Below, piece by piece: positions 35,273-43,998 of a DNA stretch of 64,000 bases (the stretch's first letter is position 1; every line of letters begins with the position of its first letter). This DNA is from JACKHA01 sp041401985. Lineage in GTDB: Bacteria; Planctomycetota; Phycisphaerae; Phycisphaerales; UBA1924. The notes below the pieces were generated by a model. It made no database searches and was not told the DNA's origin. It saw only the letters and a program-made list of their open reading frames with translations. The stretch spans positions 186,001 through 250,000 of the forward strand of contig JAWKTE010000002.1 of assembly GCA_041401985.1 (NCBI GenBank). Direction: 5' to 3'. The position numbers and the translations under genes were made by a program.

Positions 35273-35869
35273 CTACGGGGCGGGGGGCAGCGTGCCGCCG
35301 ACGGTGGGGCGAACCTCACGCCCCAGGAGGCGTTCGATGGGCGCGGGCGAGCCGCCGACGGTGTCGGTGATGGCCTCGGCCTGGGCGAGCGAGTCGCCGC
35401 GCTTGGTGACGAGGTAGGCCTGCCACATGGTGCGGGCCCGCCCGCCGCTGGCGCAGTGGACCAGCACGGGGCCGTTGGCGGACTCGATCGCGGCGGCGAA
35501 GGCGTCGACGTCGGCCGGCTCGTAGCCGTCGTCGCCGCCGAGGGGGATGTGGACGTAGCGCATGCCGCGGGCCTCGATGGCGGCGGCCTCGTCGAGGCCC
35601 TCCTCGGCGAGCAGGTCGTTCATCTCGCCCTGGCTGCGGAGATTGATGACGGTCGTGACGCCCTCGCTTGCGAAGGTGTCGAACTCGGCGAGTTCGGGCT
35701 GGCCGCCAAAGGCGACCTCGCCCGCGCGATAGAAGCCGGGGGTCGCGGCGATGGGCTGGCCGGTGGTGATCTGCGGGGCGTGCGATGCGCCGTGGCGTGA
35801 GGACGCGCAGGCGGGGAGCAGGAGAGCGGGGAGGATCAGCAGGGCGAGGGCGGGCTTGGAGTTGGGCAT
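35273..35869 (-). CDS. Phosphatase-like lipoprotein (DUF442/dual-specificity type)
   Basis: A 198-residue predicted lipoprotein: the lipobox LLPAC places the acylated cysteine at residue 21. The mature domain has the strand TTVINLRSQGEM and the signature HCASGGRAR, with Cys139 and Arg144. This is CX4R spacing, as in DUF442 (beta-lactamase hydrolase-like) proteins, and not the CX5R of classical tyrosine phosphatases. A phosphatase role at the cell surface or periplasm is inferred. It is divergent from pgi across a repeat-bearing gap of about 258 bp. Confidence 0.82.
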   Translation of the reverse strand: MPNSKPALALLILPALLLPACASSRHGASHAPQITTGQPIAATPGFYRAGEVAFGGQPELAEFDTFASEGVTTVINLRSQGEMNDLLAEEGLDEAAAIEARGMRYVHIPLGGDDGYEPADVDAFAAAIESANGPVLVHCASGGRARTMWQAYLVTKRGDSLAQAEAITDTVGGSPAPIERLLGREVRPTVGGTLPPAP

Positions 35870-35949
35870 CGGTGTCTCCTCGGGGCTTGTCTCGCAGGGT
35901 AGCGGCACGCACGCGCGGGGTTGCACCGGGCTGGCGATCGGGGGACGTC

Positions 35950-36066
35950 CAGACGCCGGACCTGAGAAGGCTCTGCGACGAAGGTCCGGGTCGTGCAACC
36001 CGCGACGCCGTCACCTCCTCCGTTGCTCAACCCGGGCCTTCGCAGAGCCTCAGGTCCGGCTTCTGG
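35950..36066. repeat. REPIN-like inverted pair without a transposase
   Basis: Two units in inverted orientation, about 35,952-35,995 (GCCGGACCTGAGAAGGCTCT and on) and 36,030-36,062 (CCCGGGCCTTCGCAGAGCCT and on). They lie in the gap between the divergent phosphatase-like gene and pgi. They share the GGACCTGAG..GGCTCTGCGA core with the 45-bp ends of the transposase element at 52.87-53.57 kb, but no gene lies between them. Arrangement and core match a non-autonomous REP doublet. Confidence 0.78.
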
Positions 36067-36127
36067 GCGACGGTCCGCGTCCAAACGGTGCGAGCGGGGG
36101 CGCCCGCGCCCGCGCATACCCTCGGGC

Positions 36128-37573
36128 ATGCTCACCATCGAATACGCCAACTGCCTGAGCGATCGCGTCGGGGACCACGGGATCGATCCCGAGCGGCTCG
36201 GGGCGGGGTCGGAGGCGGCCCGCGTCGCCCACGCGTGCACCGAGCGCCTCGCCAAGTCCCGCGGCACGGGCTGGGAGCGGTGGCGGAACCTGGCGCGCGA
36301 TCCGATGCGCACCGAGCACCTGGCGGCGGTTCGGGCGATCGCGGATGAGTGCCGCGGGAAGTACGAGAACCTGGTGGTGCTGGGGATCGGCGGGTCCGCG
36401 CTGGGGAACATCGCGCTGCAGGCGGCCCTGAACCCGCCGACGTACAACCTGCTGGACGACGCGGATCGGGCCGGGCCGCGGTTGTTCGTGCTGGACAATG
36501 TCGATCCGATGCACGTCGACGCGGTGCTGGACGCGTGCGACCGCCTGGGCGGGGCGTCGGGGACGCTCTTCAACGTCGTGAGCAAGTCGGGCGAGACGGC
36601 CGAGACCGCGGCCCAGTTCATGGTCATCCGCGACCGCCTGCGCCAGCGACTGGGCGACAAGGCCGGCGAGCACATCGTCGCGATCACCGATCCGGCCAAG
36701 GGCACGATGAGGGCGATCTGCGACCGCGAGGGCTACCGCACGCTGCCGGTGCCCGATGGCGTGGGCGGGCGGTTCAGCGTGCTCAGCCCGGTCGGGCTGT
36801 TCTCGGCGGCGATGTGCGGGATCGACATCGAGGCCCTGCTCGACGGGGCCGACGCGATGGATCGGCGGTGCTCCGAGGGCGAACTTGGCAAAAACCCGGC
36901 GGCGTTGCTCGCGACGCTGCTGGTGGAACTGGGCACGCGCGGCGGGCGGGGCGGGCAGGCCAAGCCGAACCACGTGCTGATGCCGTACTCGAACGGGCTG
37001 TACCTGCTGGCCGACTGGTTCCGCCAGTTGTGGGCCGAGAGCCTGGGCAAGCGGGTGGACACCGACGGGCGCGACGTGTTCGCGGGGTTCACGCCGATTA
37101 AGGCGCTGGGCGCGACCGACCAGCACTCGCAGGTGCAGTTGTACCGCGAGGGGCCGAATGACAAGGTGTTCGGGTTGATGGAAGTCGGCGACTTCACGAC
37201 CGGGGCGTGGGGGCGGGACGTCGCGATCCCGACGGGCCTGGGCGTGGAGGCCACGGCCTACCTGGAGGGACGGACGCTCGGGGCGCTGCTCAACGCGGAG
37301 AAGCGGGCGACGGAGTATGCGCTGGTGGAGAGCCTGCGCCCGAACTTCACGATCCGCTGGCCGCGGATCGATGCAAGGACGGTGGGGGAGTTCGTGATGC
37401 TGTGGCAGGTGGCGACGGCGTACGCGGGGCTGATGCTGAATGTCGACGCGTACGACCAGCCGGCGGTGGAGACGGGCAAGCGTGCGACGTTCGGGCTGAT
37501 GGGGCGGGCGGGGTTCGAGGAATGGAAGCAGAAGGTGGATGGGGCGCTGGGTGGTGGGGGAAGAGTCGTGTGA
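36128..37573 (+). CDS. pgi: Glucose-6-phosphate isomerase
   Basis: Pgi interconverts glucose-6-phosphate and fructose-6-phosphate. The 481-residue protein has the SIS-domain signatures VVLGIGGSALGN near residue 84 and NVVSKSGETAET near 148. Later come GATDQHSQVQLYREGP and the C-terminal active-site region. Its size fits the short bacterial Pgi type. It is a single gene; the REP-like doublet lies directly upstream, and a small CPCC-family gene follows 80 bp downstream. Confidence 0.93.
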   Translation: MLTIEYANCLSDRVGDHGIDPERLGAGSEAARVAHACTERLAKSRGTGWERWRNLARDPMRTEHLAAVRAIADECRGKYENLVVLGIGGSALGNIALQAALNPPTYNLLDDADRAGPRLFVLDNVDPMHVDAVLDACDRLGGASGTLFNVVSKSGETAETAAQFMVIRDRLRQRLGDKAGEHIVAITDPAKGTMRAICDREGYRTLPVPDGVGGRFSVLSPVGLFSAAMCGIDIEALLDGADAMDRRCSEGELGKNPAALLATLLVELGTRGGRGGQAKPNHVLMPYSNGLYLLADWFRQLWAESLGKRVDTDGRDVFAGFTPIKALGATDQHSQVQLYREGPNDKVFGLMEVGDFTTGAWGRDVAIPTGLGVEATAYLEGRTLGALLNAEKRATEYALVESLRPNFTIRWPRIDARTVGEFVMLWQVATAYAGLMLNVDAYDQPAVETGKRATFGLMGRAGFEEWKQKVDGALGGGGRVV

Positions 37574-37653
37574 GGCATCGGCGAACGCGACGCGCAAGCG
37601 AGTGTGTGGGCGCTCGTGCGTCGTTTCGCCTTGGTCTCGTCCGAGGCTTCGCC

Positions 37654-37905
37654 ATGCGACACCGCTCGTCCTGTCTGTGCTGCGGCTTCCTCACGATCGA
37701 GCAACGCGCGATCGACTCCTACGAGTTCTGCCCGGTGTGCCTCTGGGAGGCGGACCCGGTGCAGGCGGCGGACTGGGAGTACGCGGGCGGGGCCAACGTG
37801 GTCTGCCTGAACGAGGCGAGGCGGAACTTCGGCGCGTTCGGGGCGAGCGAGCCGCGGCTGCAAGATCACGTGAGGCCGGCGGCATGGTTCGAGTGGCCGG
37901 TGTGA
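37654..37905 (+). CDS. Small cysteine-rich CPCC-family protein
   Basis: An 83-residue protein with CLCCGFLTI near the N-terminus and FCPVCLWEAD about 20 residues later, then ANVVCLNEARRNF. This is the pattern of the CPCC domain (a zinc-binding-like module of unknown role, often in stand-alone small proteins). Four cysteines in two pairs plus one more are present. The ATG at 37654 starts just before the first Cys pair. It may be expressed with pgi. Confidence 0.75.
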   Translation: MRHRSSCLCCGFLTIEQRAIDSYEFCPVCLWEADPVQAADWEYAGGANVVCLNEARRNFGAFGASEPRLQDHVRPAAWFEWPV

Positions 37906-37966
37906 TTCGGCGGTGTTGCGCTGTTGCAATCGCTTGCGCTTCGCGATCGCGGAAGCGAATACCACA

Positions 37967-37995
37967 ACGCCCGCGGGCGGCGTGCCCGCGGGCGT
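37967..37995. terminator. Hairpin between convergent genes
   Basis: A perfect 12-bp stem (ACGCCCGCGGGC / GCCCGCGGGCGT) with a five-base loop. It lies 61 bp after the CPCC gene and before the end of the DUF4397 gene, so it may stop both transcripts. No T-run follows on either strand. Confidence 0.5.
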
Positions 37996-38091
37996 CTGGG
38001 AGTAGGCTGATCCCTGTCCTCCCGGCCCGGGCGGCTGGCTCATGGCTCGCCGCGGTCCGGTTTCTCCTCACATGACTCGGACGCCAACGCC

Positions 38092-38796
38092 TCAGCGGCG
38101 GCGGCGACCGGCCAGCAGGCCGGCGGCGCCGAGCAGGCCCAGGGCGCCCGGGGACGGGGCGTCGACGAAGGGCACGGCCTCGAGGTTGGCCACATCGCCC
38201 ATCGCAAAGACGCTGTAGACGAAGCCGTTCTCAACACCCAGACCCGGGACGGACAGGGCCAGGTTGTTGGTGCCGGAGACGAAGACCTCGAGGTCGTAGG
38301 AGCCGCCGGGGACCGAGACGTAGCCGCCGTTCTCGCCGAAGGCGACGTTGGAGAACAGGGTGGGGCCGCCGCCGGCGACGCGGATGTCCACGTTCGGGGC
38401 GTCGGGCGAGGCGTGGACGAAGCGGATGCGGGCGTTCATCGGGTCGATGGTGTTGTCGTCGACCAGGACGAGCGGCTCGATGTTGGACAGGAAGTTGATG
38501 GCCGCGACCGTGACGAAGTCGTTCTGGTTGAGGTTGGCGCCGAGGATGGGAAGCGCGACGGCGGTCGAGCCGGTCGCGGTGACGCGGAAGTCGTAGGTGC
38601 CGGTGGGCAGGTCGATGTAGCCGGTGTCCTGCGTGAAGGGCAGGGCGGTGACGGCGGGCGAGACGCCCGGGCCCGGGATCTGGTTGACGTAGATGTCGAC
38701 CGGCGGGGTGTCGGGCGAGGCGTGGATCACGCGGACGAACGCCATGGCGGGCGTCGCGGCGATCGCGGCGGCGAGCAGTGCGGCTTGCATCTTCAC
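38092..38796 (-). CDS. Exported DUF4397 protein with C-terminal sorting-like tail
   Basis: A 234-residue protein. After the signal peptide (residues 1-19, ending AMA) come two copies of the DUF4397 unit, each starting VRVIHASPDTPPVDIYV or IRFVHASPDAPNVDIRV. The end is SPGALGLLGAAGLLAGRRRR: a small-residue hydrophobic helix followed by arginines, as in PEP-CTERM-like exosortase tails. The GTG at 38796 is chosen because GAGGAG stands seven bases upstream; the next ATG is only two codons later. Role unknown; probably cell-surface. Confidence 0.85.
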   Translation of the reverse strand: MKMQAALLAAAIAATPAMAFVRVIHASPDTPPVDIYVNQIPGPGVSPAVTALPFTQDTGYIDLPTGTYDFRVTATGSTAVALPILGANLNQNDFVTVAAINFLSNIEPLVLVDDNTIDPMNARIRFVHASPDAPNVDIRVAGGGPTLFSNVAFGENGGYVSVPGGSYDLEVFVSGTNNLALSVPGLGVENGFVYSVFAMGDVANLEAVPFVDAPSPGALGLLGAAGLLAGRRRR

Positions 38797-39118
38797 AACG
38801 AATCTCCTCTTGAACGGATGGCCACGCTCGCGAAGTGGCGAGCGATGGTCGTGAGACTCCCCCCGGCCCGCGCGGGCCGTTCGGTGTGTGGCGTGGAATG
38901 TGCGTGCTTGCCCGCTCTCCGCGTCCGACAGAATCGGACGTGCGGGGCGTTTCGGGGCGTGGCGTGGTGCGGATGCGGGAATCGCGCCGGGTTTCGGCGG
39001 ATTCGTGCGGGCTTTGCGCAACGGCGTAGAGAATGTTCGGGTCTTCGCGCGCCGGGCGAAGCCCGATCGACCGCGCGACGATTCGAGATTGGTTTCGCCC
39101 TGCTCGGCGACGCGTGGG
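38797..39118. other. Intergenic region upstream of the DUF4397 gene
   Basis: A 322-bp gap between two minus-strand genes (gltX upstream, DUF4397 gene downstream). A plus-strand and a minus-strand frame cross it, but both are Arg-rich, lack any domain and look like chance frames. It should contain the DUF4397 promoter and the gltX transcript end; I see no clear hairpin or repeat. Confidence 0.4.
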
Positions 39119-40867
39119 TCAGGCGTGCTCGCGGAGGCACCGCTCGATCCGCGCTAGGGTCCGGCCGCGTCCGAGGATGGCCGCGACGTCGCCGAGGCCC
39201 GGGCTGACGCTGGTGCCAGTGAGCGCGACGCGGAGGGGCTGGGCCACCTTGCCCATCCCGAGCGAGCGTGACTCAGCAAACAACTTAATGGCGGCGTCGA
39301 TGGCCTCTGGCGTGAATGCGTCGGCGGCGATCGCGCCGATAGCCGGCGCGAGGTCTCGCAGCGTGTCGAGGCCCGCCGGTTCGCCCTTGCGAAGCACCTT
39401 CTGCACCGCGGCGGGGTCGAACGCCAGCGCCTCGTCCTCGGTGAACGCGAACGCGATCTGGGCGACGGCGTCGCGGAAGGTCGAGGCCCGCGGGGCCGCG
39501 GCTCGGGCGGCGATTGGAAGTGTGTTGTCCGGGATCGAGGCCAAGCGCGGCTCGTACTGGCCCGCCCACTCACGCCAGCGGACGGCGAAGGCCTCGGGCG
39601 TCATGGCCCGCAGCGCATCGGCGTTGAAGGCGCGGAGTTTGTCGCGGTCGAACTTCGAGTTGGTCTTGCCGATGCGGTCCAGGTCGAAGGCGGTGGCCAG
39701 AAACGCCAGGTCGAACTTCTCGAGGTCGTTCCCGGGATTCCAGCCGAGCAGGGCGAGGTAGTTGCACAGGACCTCGGGAAGGTAGCCGCTGGCGCGGAAG
39801 TCCTCGACCTCGATCTCCGGCAGGTCGAGGCTCAGGTGGGCTGCCAGGCGGACCAGGGCGTTGGTGGGGAGTTGGGAACGCTTGTCGTCGAGCCAGGTGG
39901 CGAACTGCTCGGCTGACGCATCGGGGGCGACGATGGCCGACAGCGATGCGAGGTCGCTGGCCTTCTTCGCGGCATCTCGTGCCGCCTTGTCCTTGTCGCG
40001 CTTGCTCATCTTCGACCCGTCGGGATTGAAGATGAGCGGGAGGTGGGCGTAGACGGGCGTGCGGAAGGGCTGGTCCGTGTCGGTGCGCCGCAGGGCCCGC
40101 TGGAGGGCGACGTGGCGTGGCGTGTTGTTGAGGTGCTCCTGGCCGCGGAGGATATGGGTCACGCCCATGAGTTCGTCGTCGATCACGACGGCGAAGTGGT
40201 ACGTCGGGAACCCGTCGGCCTTGCGGAGCACGAAATCGTCGATGTGCTCCGGCTCGAACGTGATGTCCCCCAGCACGGCATCGGCCACGTGCACCGGGGC
40301 GTCGGGGTTGTTGAAGCGGATGACGCAGGGCTCGCCGGCGCGGAGTCGGGCCAAGGAGGCGGCGCGGCCGTACGAAGCGTCGCGCTTGTAGCGGTACGTC
40401 TGCTTGCGATCGGCCGCGGCTTTGCGTTGGGCGTCGAGTTCTTCAGCGGTGTCGAACGCGGGATAGGCCAGGTCGCGTTCGAGCATCCAGTCGATGGACT
40501 GGTTGTAGATGCCGAGGCGCTGGGCCTGGAAGAACGGGCCGACGCGGCGCGGGTCGCCACCGATGGCGGGTCGATCCCCCCCCTTCGTCGCTCCGTCGCT
40601 CCATCGCTCCGCCACTCCAACCCGCGGCCCCTCATCCCAGTGGATGCCCAGCCACGCCAGGTCCTCGAGGATCCCCGCGACCGCCTGCTCGCTCGATCTG
40701 GCCTGGTCGGTGTCCTCAACGCGCAGAAGGAACGTGGACCGGGCGTCGCCGCCGCGGCGTGTGGCCTCGGCCCGGGCGAACGCCCAGCAGAACAGGGCGG
40801 TCCGCGCCCCGCCGATGTGCAGGTGCCCGGTGGGAGACGGGGCAAAACGGGTGATCACGTCGGGCAT
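39119..40867 (-). CDS. gltX: Glutamyl-tRNA synthetase
   Basis: A class I aminoacyl-tRNA synthetase that charges tRNA-Glu, possibly also tRNA-Gln. In 582 residues it has the HIGH-type motif (GHLHIGG, residues 14-20) and the KMSKR motif in DGSKMSKRDKD. The C-terminal anticodon-binding domain is normal. Residues about 83-108, between WDEGP and GPFFQAQR, are an extra segment (VAERWSDGATKGGD and on) encoded by the simple-sequence tract that also occurs in rlmN. This length exceeds the usual 470-500 residues for that reason and because of a longer C-terminus. No neighbour is functionally linked. Confidence 0.95.
   Translation of the reverse strand: MPDVITRFAPSPTGHLHIGGARTALFCWAFARAEATRRGGDARSTFLLRVEDTDQARSSEQAVAGILEDLAWLGIHWDEGPRVGVAERWSDGATKGGDRPAIGGDPRRVGPFFQAQRLGIYNQSIDWMLERDLAYPAFDTAEELDAQRKAAADRKQTYRYKRDASYGRAASLARLRAGEPCVIRFNNPDAPVHVADAVLGDITFEPEHIDDFVLRKADGFPTYHFAVVIDDELMGVTHILRGQEHLNNTPRHVALQRALRRTDTDQPFRTPVYAHLPLIFNPDGSKMSKRDKDKAARDAAKKASDLASLSAIVAPDASAEQFATWLDDKRSQLPTNALVRLAAHLSLDLPEIEVEDFRASGYLPEVLCNYLALLGWNPGNDLEKFDLAFLATAFDLDRIGKTNSKFDRDKLRAFNADALRAMTPEAFAVRWREWAGQYEPRLASIPDNTLPIAARAAAPRASTFRDAVAQIAFAFTEDEALAFDPAAVQKVLRKGEPAGLDTLRDLAPAIGAIAADAFTPEAIDAAIKLFAESRSLGMGKVAQPLRVALTGTSVSPGLGDVAAILGRGRTLARIERCLREHA
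40566..40618. repeat. Simple-sequence tract in frame inside gltX
   Basis: On the minus strand a run of GGAGCGATGGAGCGACGGAG type encodes ERWSDGATKGGD. It interrupts the conserved loop after WDEGP. It shares composition and translated pattern with the tract in rlmN at 14,740-14,825. Confidence 0.6.
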
Positions 40868-41061
40868 CGGGGCACAGGGTAGGTGCCCGGCTGGCGGTGC
40901 CGGCCGGCCGATGGCACGGCGTCTTCGCGGACTCTTGGCGCGATCTGTATACTGCCGGAACCGCCCGCGGCTGGCCCTCGCCGCGGCGGGAACCCGCGCG
41001 GCAACCCGAACGGCCCGGCGGACATCCGATCCCTCATCGCTCTGGAAAGGAGCGCAGGCGT

Positions 41062-43128
41062 ATGGCGGTACGTATCCCGGCCAACTTCCGCAACATCTGC
41101 CTCGTCGGAAACTCCGGCTGCGGCAAGACGACGCTCACCGAGCGCCTGCTCTTCGCCACCGGCGTCACCCAGCGGATGGGCTCGGTCGAAGAGGGCAACA
41201 CCGCCAGCGACTGGAGCGACGACGAGAAGCACCACAAGCACTCCCTCCGCCCCTCGACACTCTTCTTCGAGCACGAGCACCACGGCGTCAACCTCATCGA
41301 CACACCCGGATTGGCCGACTTCATCGGGCACGCCATCGCCTGCTTCCCCGCCGTCGAGACCGTCGCGGTCTGCATCGACGCCCACCGCGGCATCGAGAGC
41401 ACGACCCGCCGCCTGATGGCGGTCGCGGCGGAGCGCAACCTCCCACGCGTGATCATTGTCAACAAGATCGACGACGCCAACGCCGACTGCGAGGGGCTCG
41501 TCGAGCAGATCCGCGAGGTCTTCGGGAGCGAGTGCCTGCCGATCAACCTGCCCGCGAAAAAGGCCGAGTCGGTCGTCGACGTGTTCGAGCACGAGCACTC
41601 CGAGGGCGGCGAGCCGGACTTCTCCAGCGTCGAGGACGCCCACCAGCAGATCATCGAGCAGGCGATCGAGGTCGACGAGGAACTCATGGCCGAGTACCTC
41701 GAGAAGGGCGCCGCCGGCCTGAGCCCCAAGCAGACCATGAAGGCATTCCGCCGGGCGCTGTGCGAGTCGCACCTGATCCCGGTCTGCTTCGTCTCGGCCC
41801 GCTCCGGGGCCGGCGTGCCGCAACTCTTGCATATCTTCGCGACGCTGCTGCCCAGCCCGCTCGACGGCAACCCGCGGACGTTCATCAAGACCGTCGGCGA
41901 GGGCGACGAGGCCGAGTTCCACCCCGGCAACGAGCCCGACGCCCCCGTGCTGGCCCACGTGTTCAAGATCGAGAGCGACCCGTTCGTCGGCAAGATCGGC
42001 GTCTTCCGCGTCCACCAGGGCACGCTGCACACCAAGAGCGAGGTCTACATCGACGACCTCAAGAAGTCCGTGCGGATCGGGCACCTGCTCAAGCGGCGCG
42101 GGAAGGAGCAGATGGAGGTCCACGAGATCGGGCCGGGCGACATCGGGGCCGTGGCCAAGATCGACGAGATCCACTTCGGGGCCACGATGCACGCGACCGC
42201 GGGCGAGACCTACAAGATCAAGCCGCTCCCGCTGCCCCGCCCCATGTTCGGGTTGGCGGTCGAACTCAAGAACCACAAGGACGAGGCCAAGTTCGCCCCC
42301 GCGGTCCACAAACTCGAGGCCGAGGACCCGTGCTTCAAGTTGGAGCGCGTCGCCGCGACCAAGCAGACCGTGCTCCGCGGCCTGGGCGAGCTGCACCTCC
42401 GGATCGTGCTCGAGCGCCTCAAGAACAACTTCGGCATCGAGGTCGAGACCGCCCCGCCCAAGATCGCGTACAAGGAGACCATCGGCGGCAAGGCCGAAGG
42501 CCATCACCGCCACAAGAAGCAGTCCGGCGGCTCGGGCGAGTTCGGCGAGGTGTACCTCCGCGTCGAGCCGCTCCCATCCGACCACGAGGAGGGCTTCGAG
42601 TTCGTCAACGCGACGGTGGGGGGCTCGATCCCCAAGCAGTTCATGCCCGCGATCGAGAAGGGCATCCGCCAGGTGCTCGGCGAGGGCGCGGTCGCGGGAT
42701 ACCCCATGGGCGGGATCAGGGTCGAGGTCTACGACGGCAAGTACCACGCCGTGGACTCGAAGGAGATCGCGTTCCTCAAGGCCGGGCGCCGCGCGTTCAT
42801 CGAGGCCATCAAAAAGGCACGCCCGCTGCTGCTCGAGCCGCACGTCATGCTCGAAGTCACGGCCCCGAGCCAGTACATGGGCGACCTGACCGGCGACCTC
42901 TCGACCAAGCGGGCCCGCGTCCAGGACACCGAGATGATCGGCTCGGACGTGTGCCTGATCCGCGCCACGGCCCCGCTGGGCGAACTCCAGAACTACTCCA
43001 ACCAACTCAAGTCGATCACCGGCGGCTCGGGCGCGTTCACCATGGACTACGACCACGACGAGCAGACACCCGCCCACGTCCAGCAGGAGGTCATCGCCGC
43101 GTTCGAGGGGCACAAGGACGAGGATTGA
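41062..43128 (+). CDS. Elongation factor G-like GTPase
   Basis: A 688-residue translational GTPase with the domain order of EF-G. The P-loop is GNSGCGKT (16-23) instead of the AHIDHGKT of canonical EF-G. G3 is DTPGLADF and G4 NKID. Domains II, III, IV and V follow, with domain IV beginning near AYKETIGGKAEGHHRHKKQSG. The unusual P-loop points to the paralogous EF-G-like group and not to the main elongation factor. GAAAGGAG stands ten bases before the ATG. Its role in translation (for instance recycling or stress) is unknown. The gene stands alone. Confidence 0.88.
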   Translation: MAVRIPANFRNICLVGNSGCGKTTLTERLLFATGVTQRMGSVEEGNTASDWSDDEKHHKHSLRPSTLFFEHEHHGVNLIDTPGLADFIGHAIACFPAVETVAVCIDAHRGIESTTRRLMAVAAERNLPRVIIVNKIDDANADCEGLVEQIREVFGSECLPINLPAKKAESVVDVFEHEHSEGGEPDFSSVEDAHQQIIEQAIEVDEELMAEYLEKGAAGLSPKQTMKAFRRALCESHLIPVCFVSARSGAGVPQLLHIFATLLPSPLDGNPRTFIKTVGEGDEAEFHPGNEPDAPVLAHVFKIESDPFVGKIGVFRVHQGTLHTKSEVYIDDLKKSVRIGHLLKRRGKEQMEVHEIGPGDIGAVAKIDEIHFGATMHATAGETYKIKPLPLPRPMFGLAVELKNHKDEAKFAPAVHKLEAEDPCFKLERVAATKQTVLRGLGELHLRIVLERLKNNFGIEVETAPPKIAYKETIGGKAEGHHRHKKQSGGSGEFGEVYLRVEPLPSDHEEGFEFVNATVGGSIPKQFMPAIEKGIRQVLGEGAVAGYPMGGIRVEVYDGKYHAVDSKEIAFLKAGRRAFIEAIKKARPLLLEPHVMLEVTAPSQYMGDLTGDLSTKRARVQDTEMIGSDVCLIRATAPLGELQNYSNQLKSITGGSGAFTMDYDHDEQTPAHVQQEVIAAFEGHKDED

Positions 43129-43204
43129 ACCCGTCGGCGGCCCCAACGGCGGCCCCAACGGCGGCCGTGTAACGACGCAGGTGGGTCACGCGGCACGATG
43201 CTTC

Positions 43205-43226
43205 AGCGCGCCGGCTCCGGCGCGCT
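43205..43226. terminator. Palindromic hairpin between convergent genes
   Basis: A perfect 10-bp stem AGCGCGCCGG / CCGGCGCGCT with a two-base loop. It lies 77 bp past the EF-G-like gene and 36 bp past the DUF1579 gene on the other strand. Three direct copies of CGGCGGCCCCAA-type sequence (about 43,134-43,167) precede it. Confidence 0.5.
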
Positions 43227-43261
43227 GGTGGTGCGCCCGCGGCTCGGCCATCACCGCGCCA

Positions 43262-43873
43262 TCACTCCGCCCGACGGTACTGCGCCGTCGCGAACTGCAC
43301 CCACTCACCCTCGATCTGCGCGAACGACGTGAGCGTCCGGTGGTTCTCGCTTTTGAACTCGATGACGTCCCGGTACATCGCGGTCCCGCCGGCCGGGTCC
43401 ATCATGTTCGGCCCCTCGGCCTCGAGCGTCAGGACGTTGCCCGCGTCGTCCAGCGTGCCCTCGTAGATCCACAGGTGGTCGTGCACGGAATCGACCCACG
43501 TCCCCTGGTACGTGCCCGTCTCGGGGTTGTAGCCCAGCGTCATGACCGCGTGCATCGGGCCCATGCCCGGCACGTCGCTCCGCATCTCGCACACCACCCA
43601 CCGACCGCCGATCGAGCGGACCGTGTCCACTCCAACCAGCGGCTCGGCGTCCGGGCCCTGGCCCATGTCCGATTCCACCCGCCACTCGCCGACCAGTTGG
43701 TCCAGCCACGCGTGGTGCTCACCGGGCGGGGGCGGCATGCCCGGCATCCCTTCCATGTCGCCCTCGGGCTGGGCGGCTTCGCTGCCGCGCCCCGAGCGAT
43801 CCGCAAGCGGAACCAGGGCCGCACCGAACAGCGGAATCGAGACGACGACGCCGAGCAGCATGGTCTTCTTCAT
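43262..43873 (-). CDS. Exported DUF1579-family protein
   Basis: A 203-residue protein with a signal peptide or membrane anchor at residues 4-22 and a Met/Pro/Gly-rich linker. The mature domain begins HAWLDQLVGEWRVES, then has DTVRSIGGRWVVCEM, the hallmark of DUF1579, a lipocalin-like beta-barrel of unknown function. The ATG at 43873 has an ideal ribosome site (AAGGAGG, seven bases upstream), which decides the start. It is divergent from the LOG gene. Confidence 0.85.
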   Translation of the reverse strand: MKKTMLLGVVVSIPLFGAALVPLADRSGRGSEAAQPEGDMEGMPGMPPPPGEHHAWLDQLVGEWRVESDMGQGPDAEPLVGVDTVRSIGGRWVVCEMRSDVPGMGPMHAVMTLGYNPETGTYQGTWVDSVHDHLWIYEGTLDDAGNVLTLEAEGPNMMDPAGGTAMYRDVIEFKSENHRTLTSFAQIEGEWVQFATAQYRRAE

Positions 43874-43998
43874 GGCGAGCCTCCTTGGACGGGCCAGTCT
43901 ACCCGGTTCAGCCCCGTTGATGCGAACGGCGGCGTCCGACGCCCGAGCCGCGGTGCCCATCGCTCGCGTCGCGCGAGCCATCCCCCTAACCTCCCGTC

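Noticed and set aside
40509..43172. A second long plus-strand frame overlapping the EF-G-like gene
   Set aside because: It is Arg/Gly/Pro-rich in its whole length and overlaps both gltX (antisense) and the EF-G-like gene, which has all GTPase motifs and a good ribosome site.
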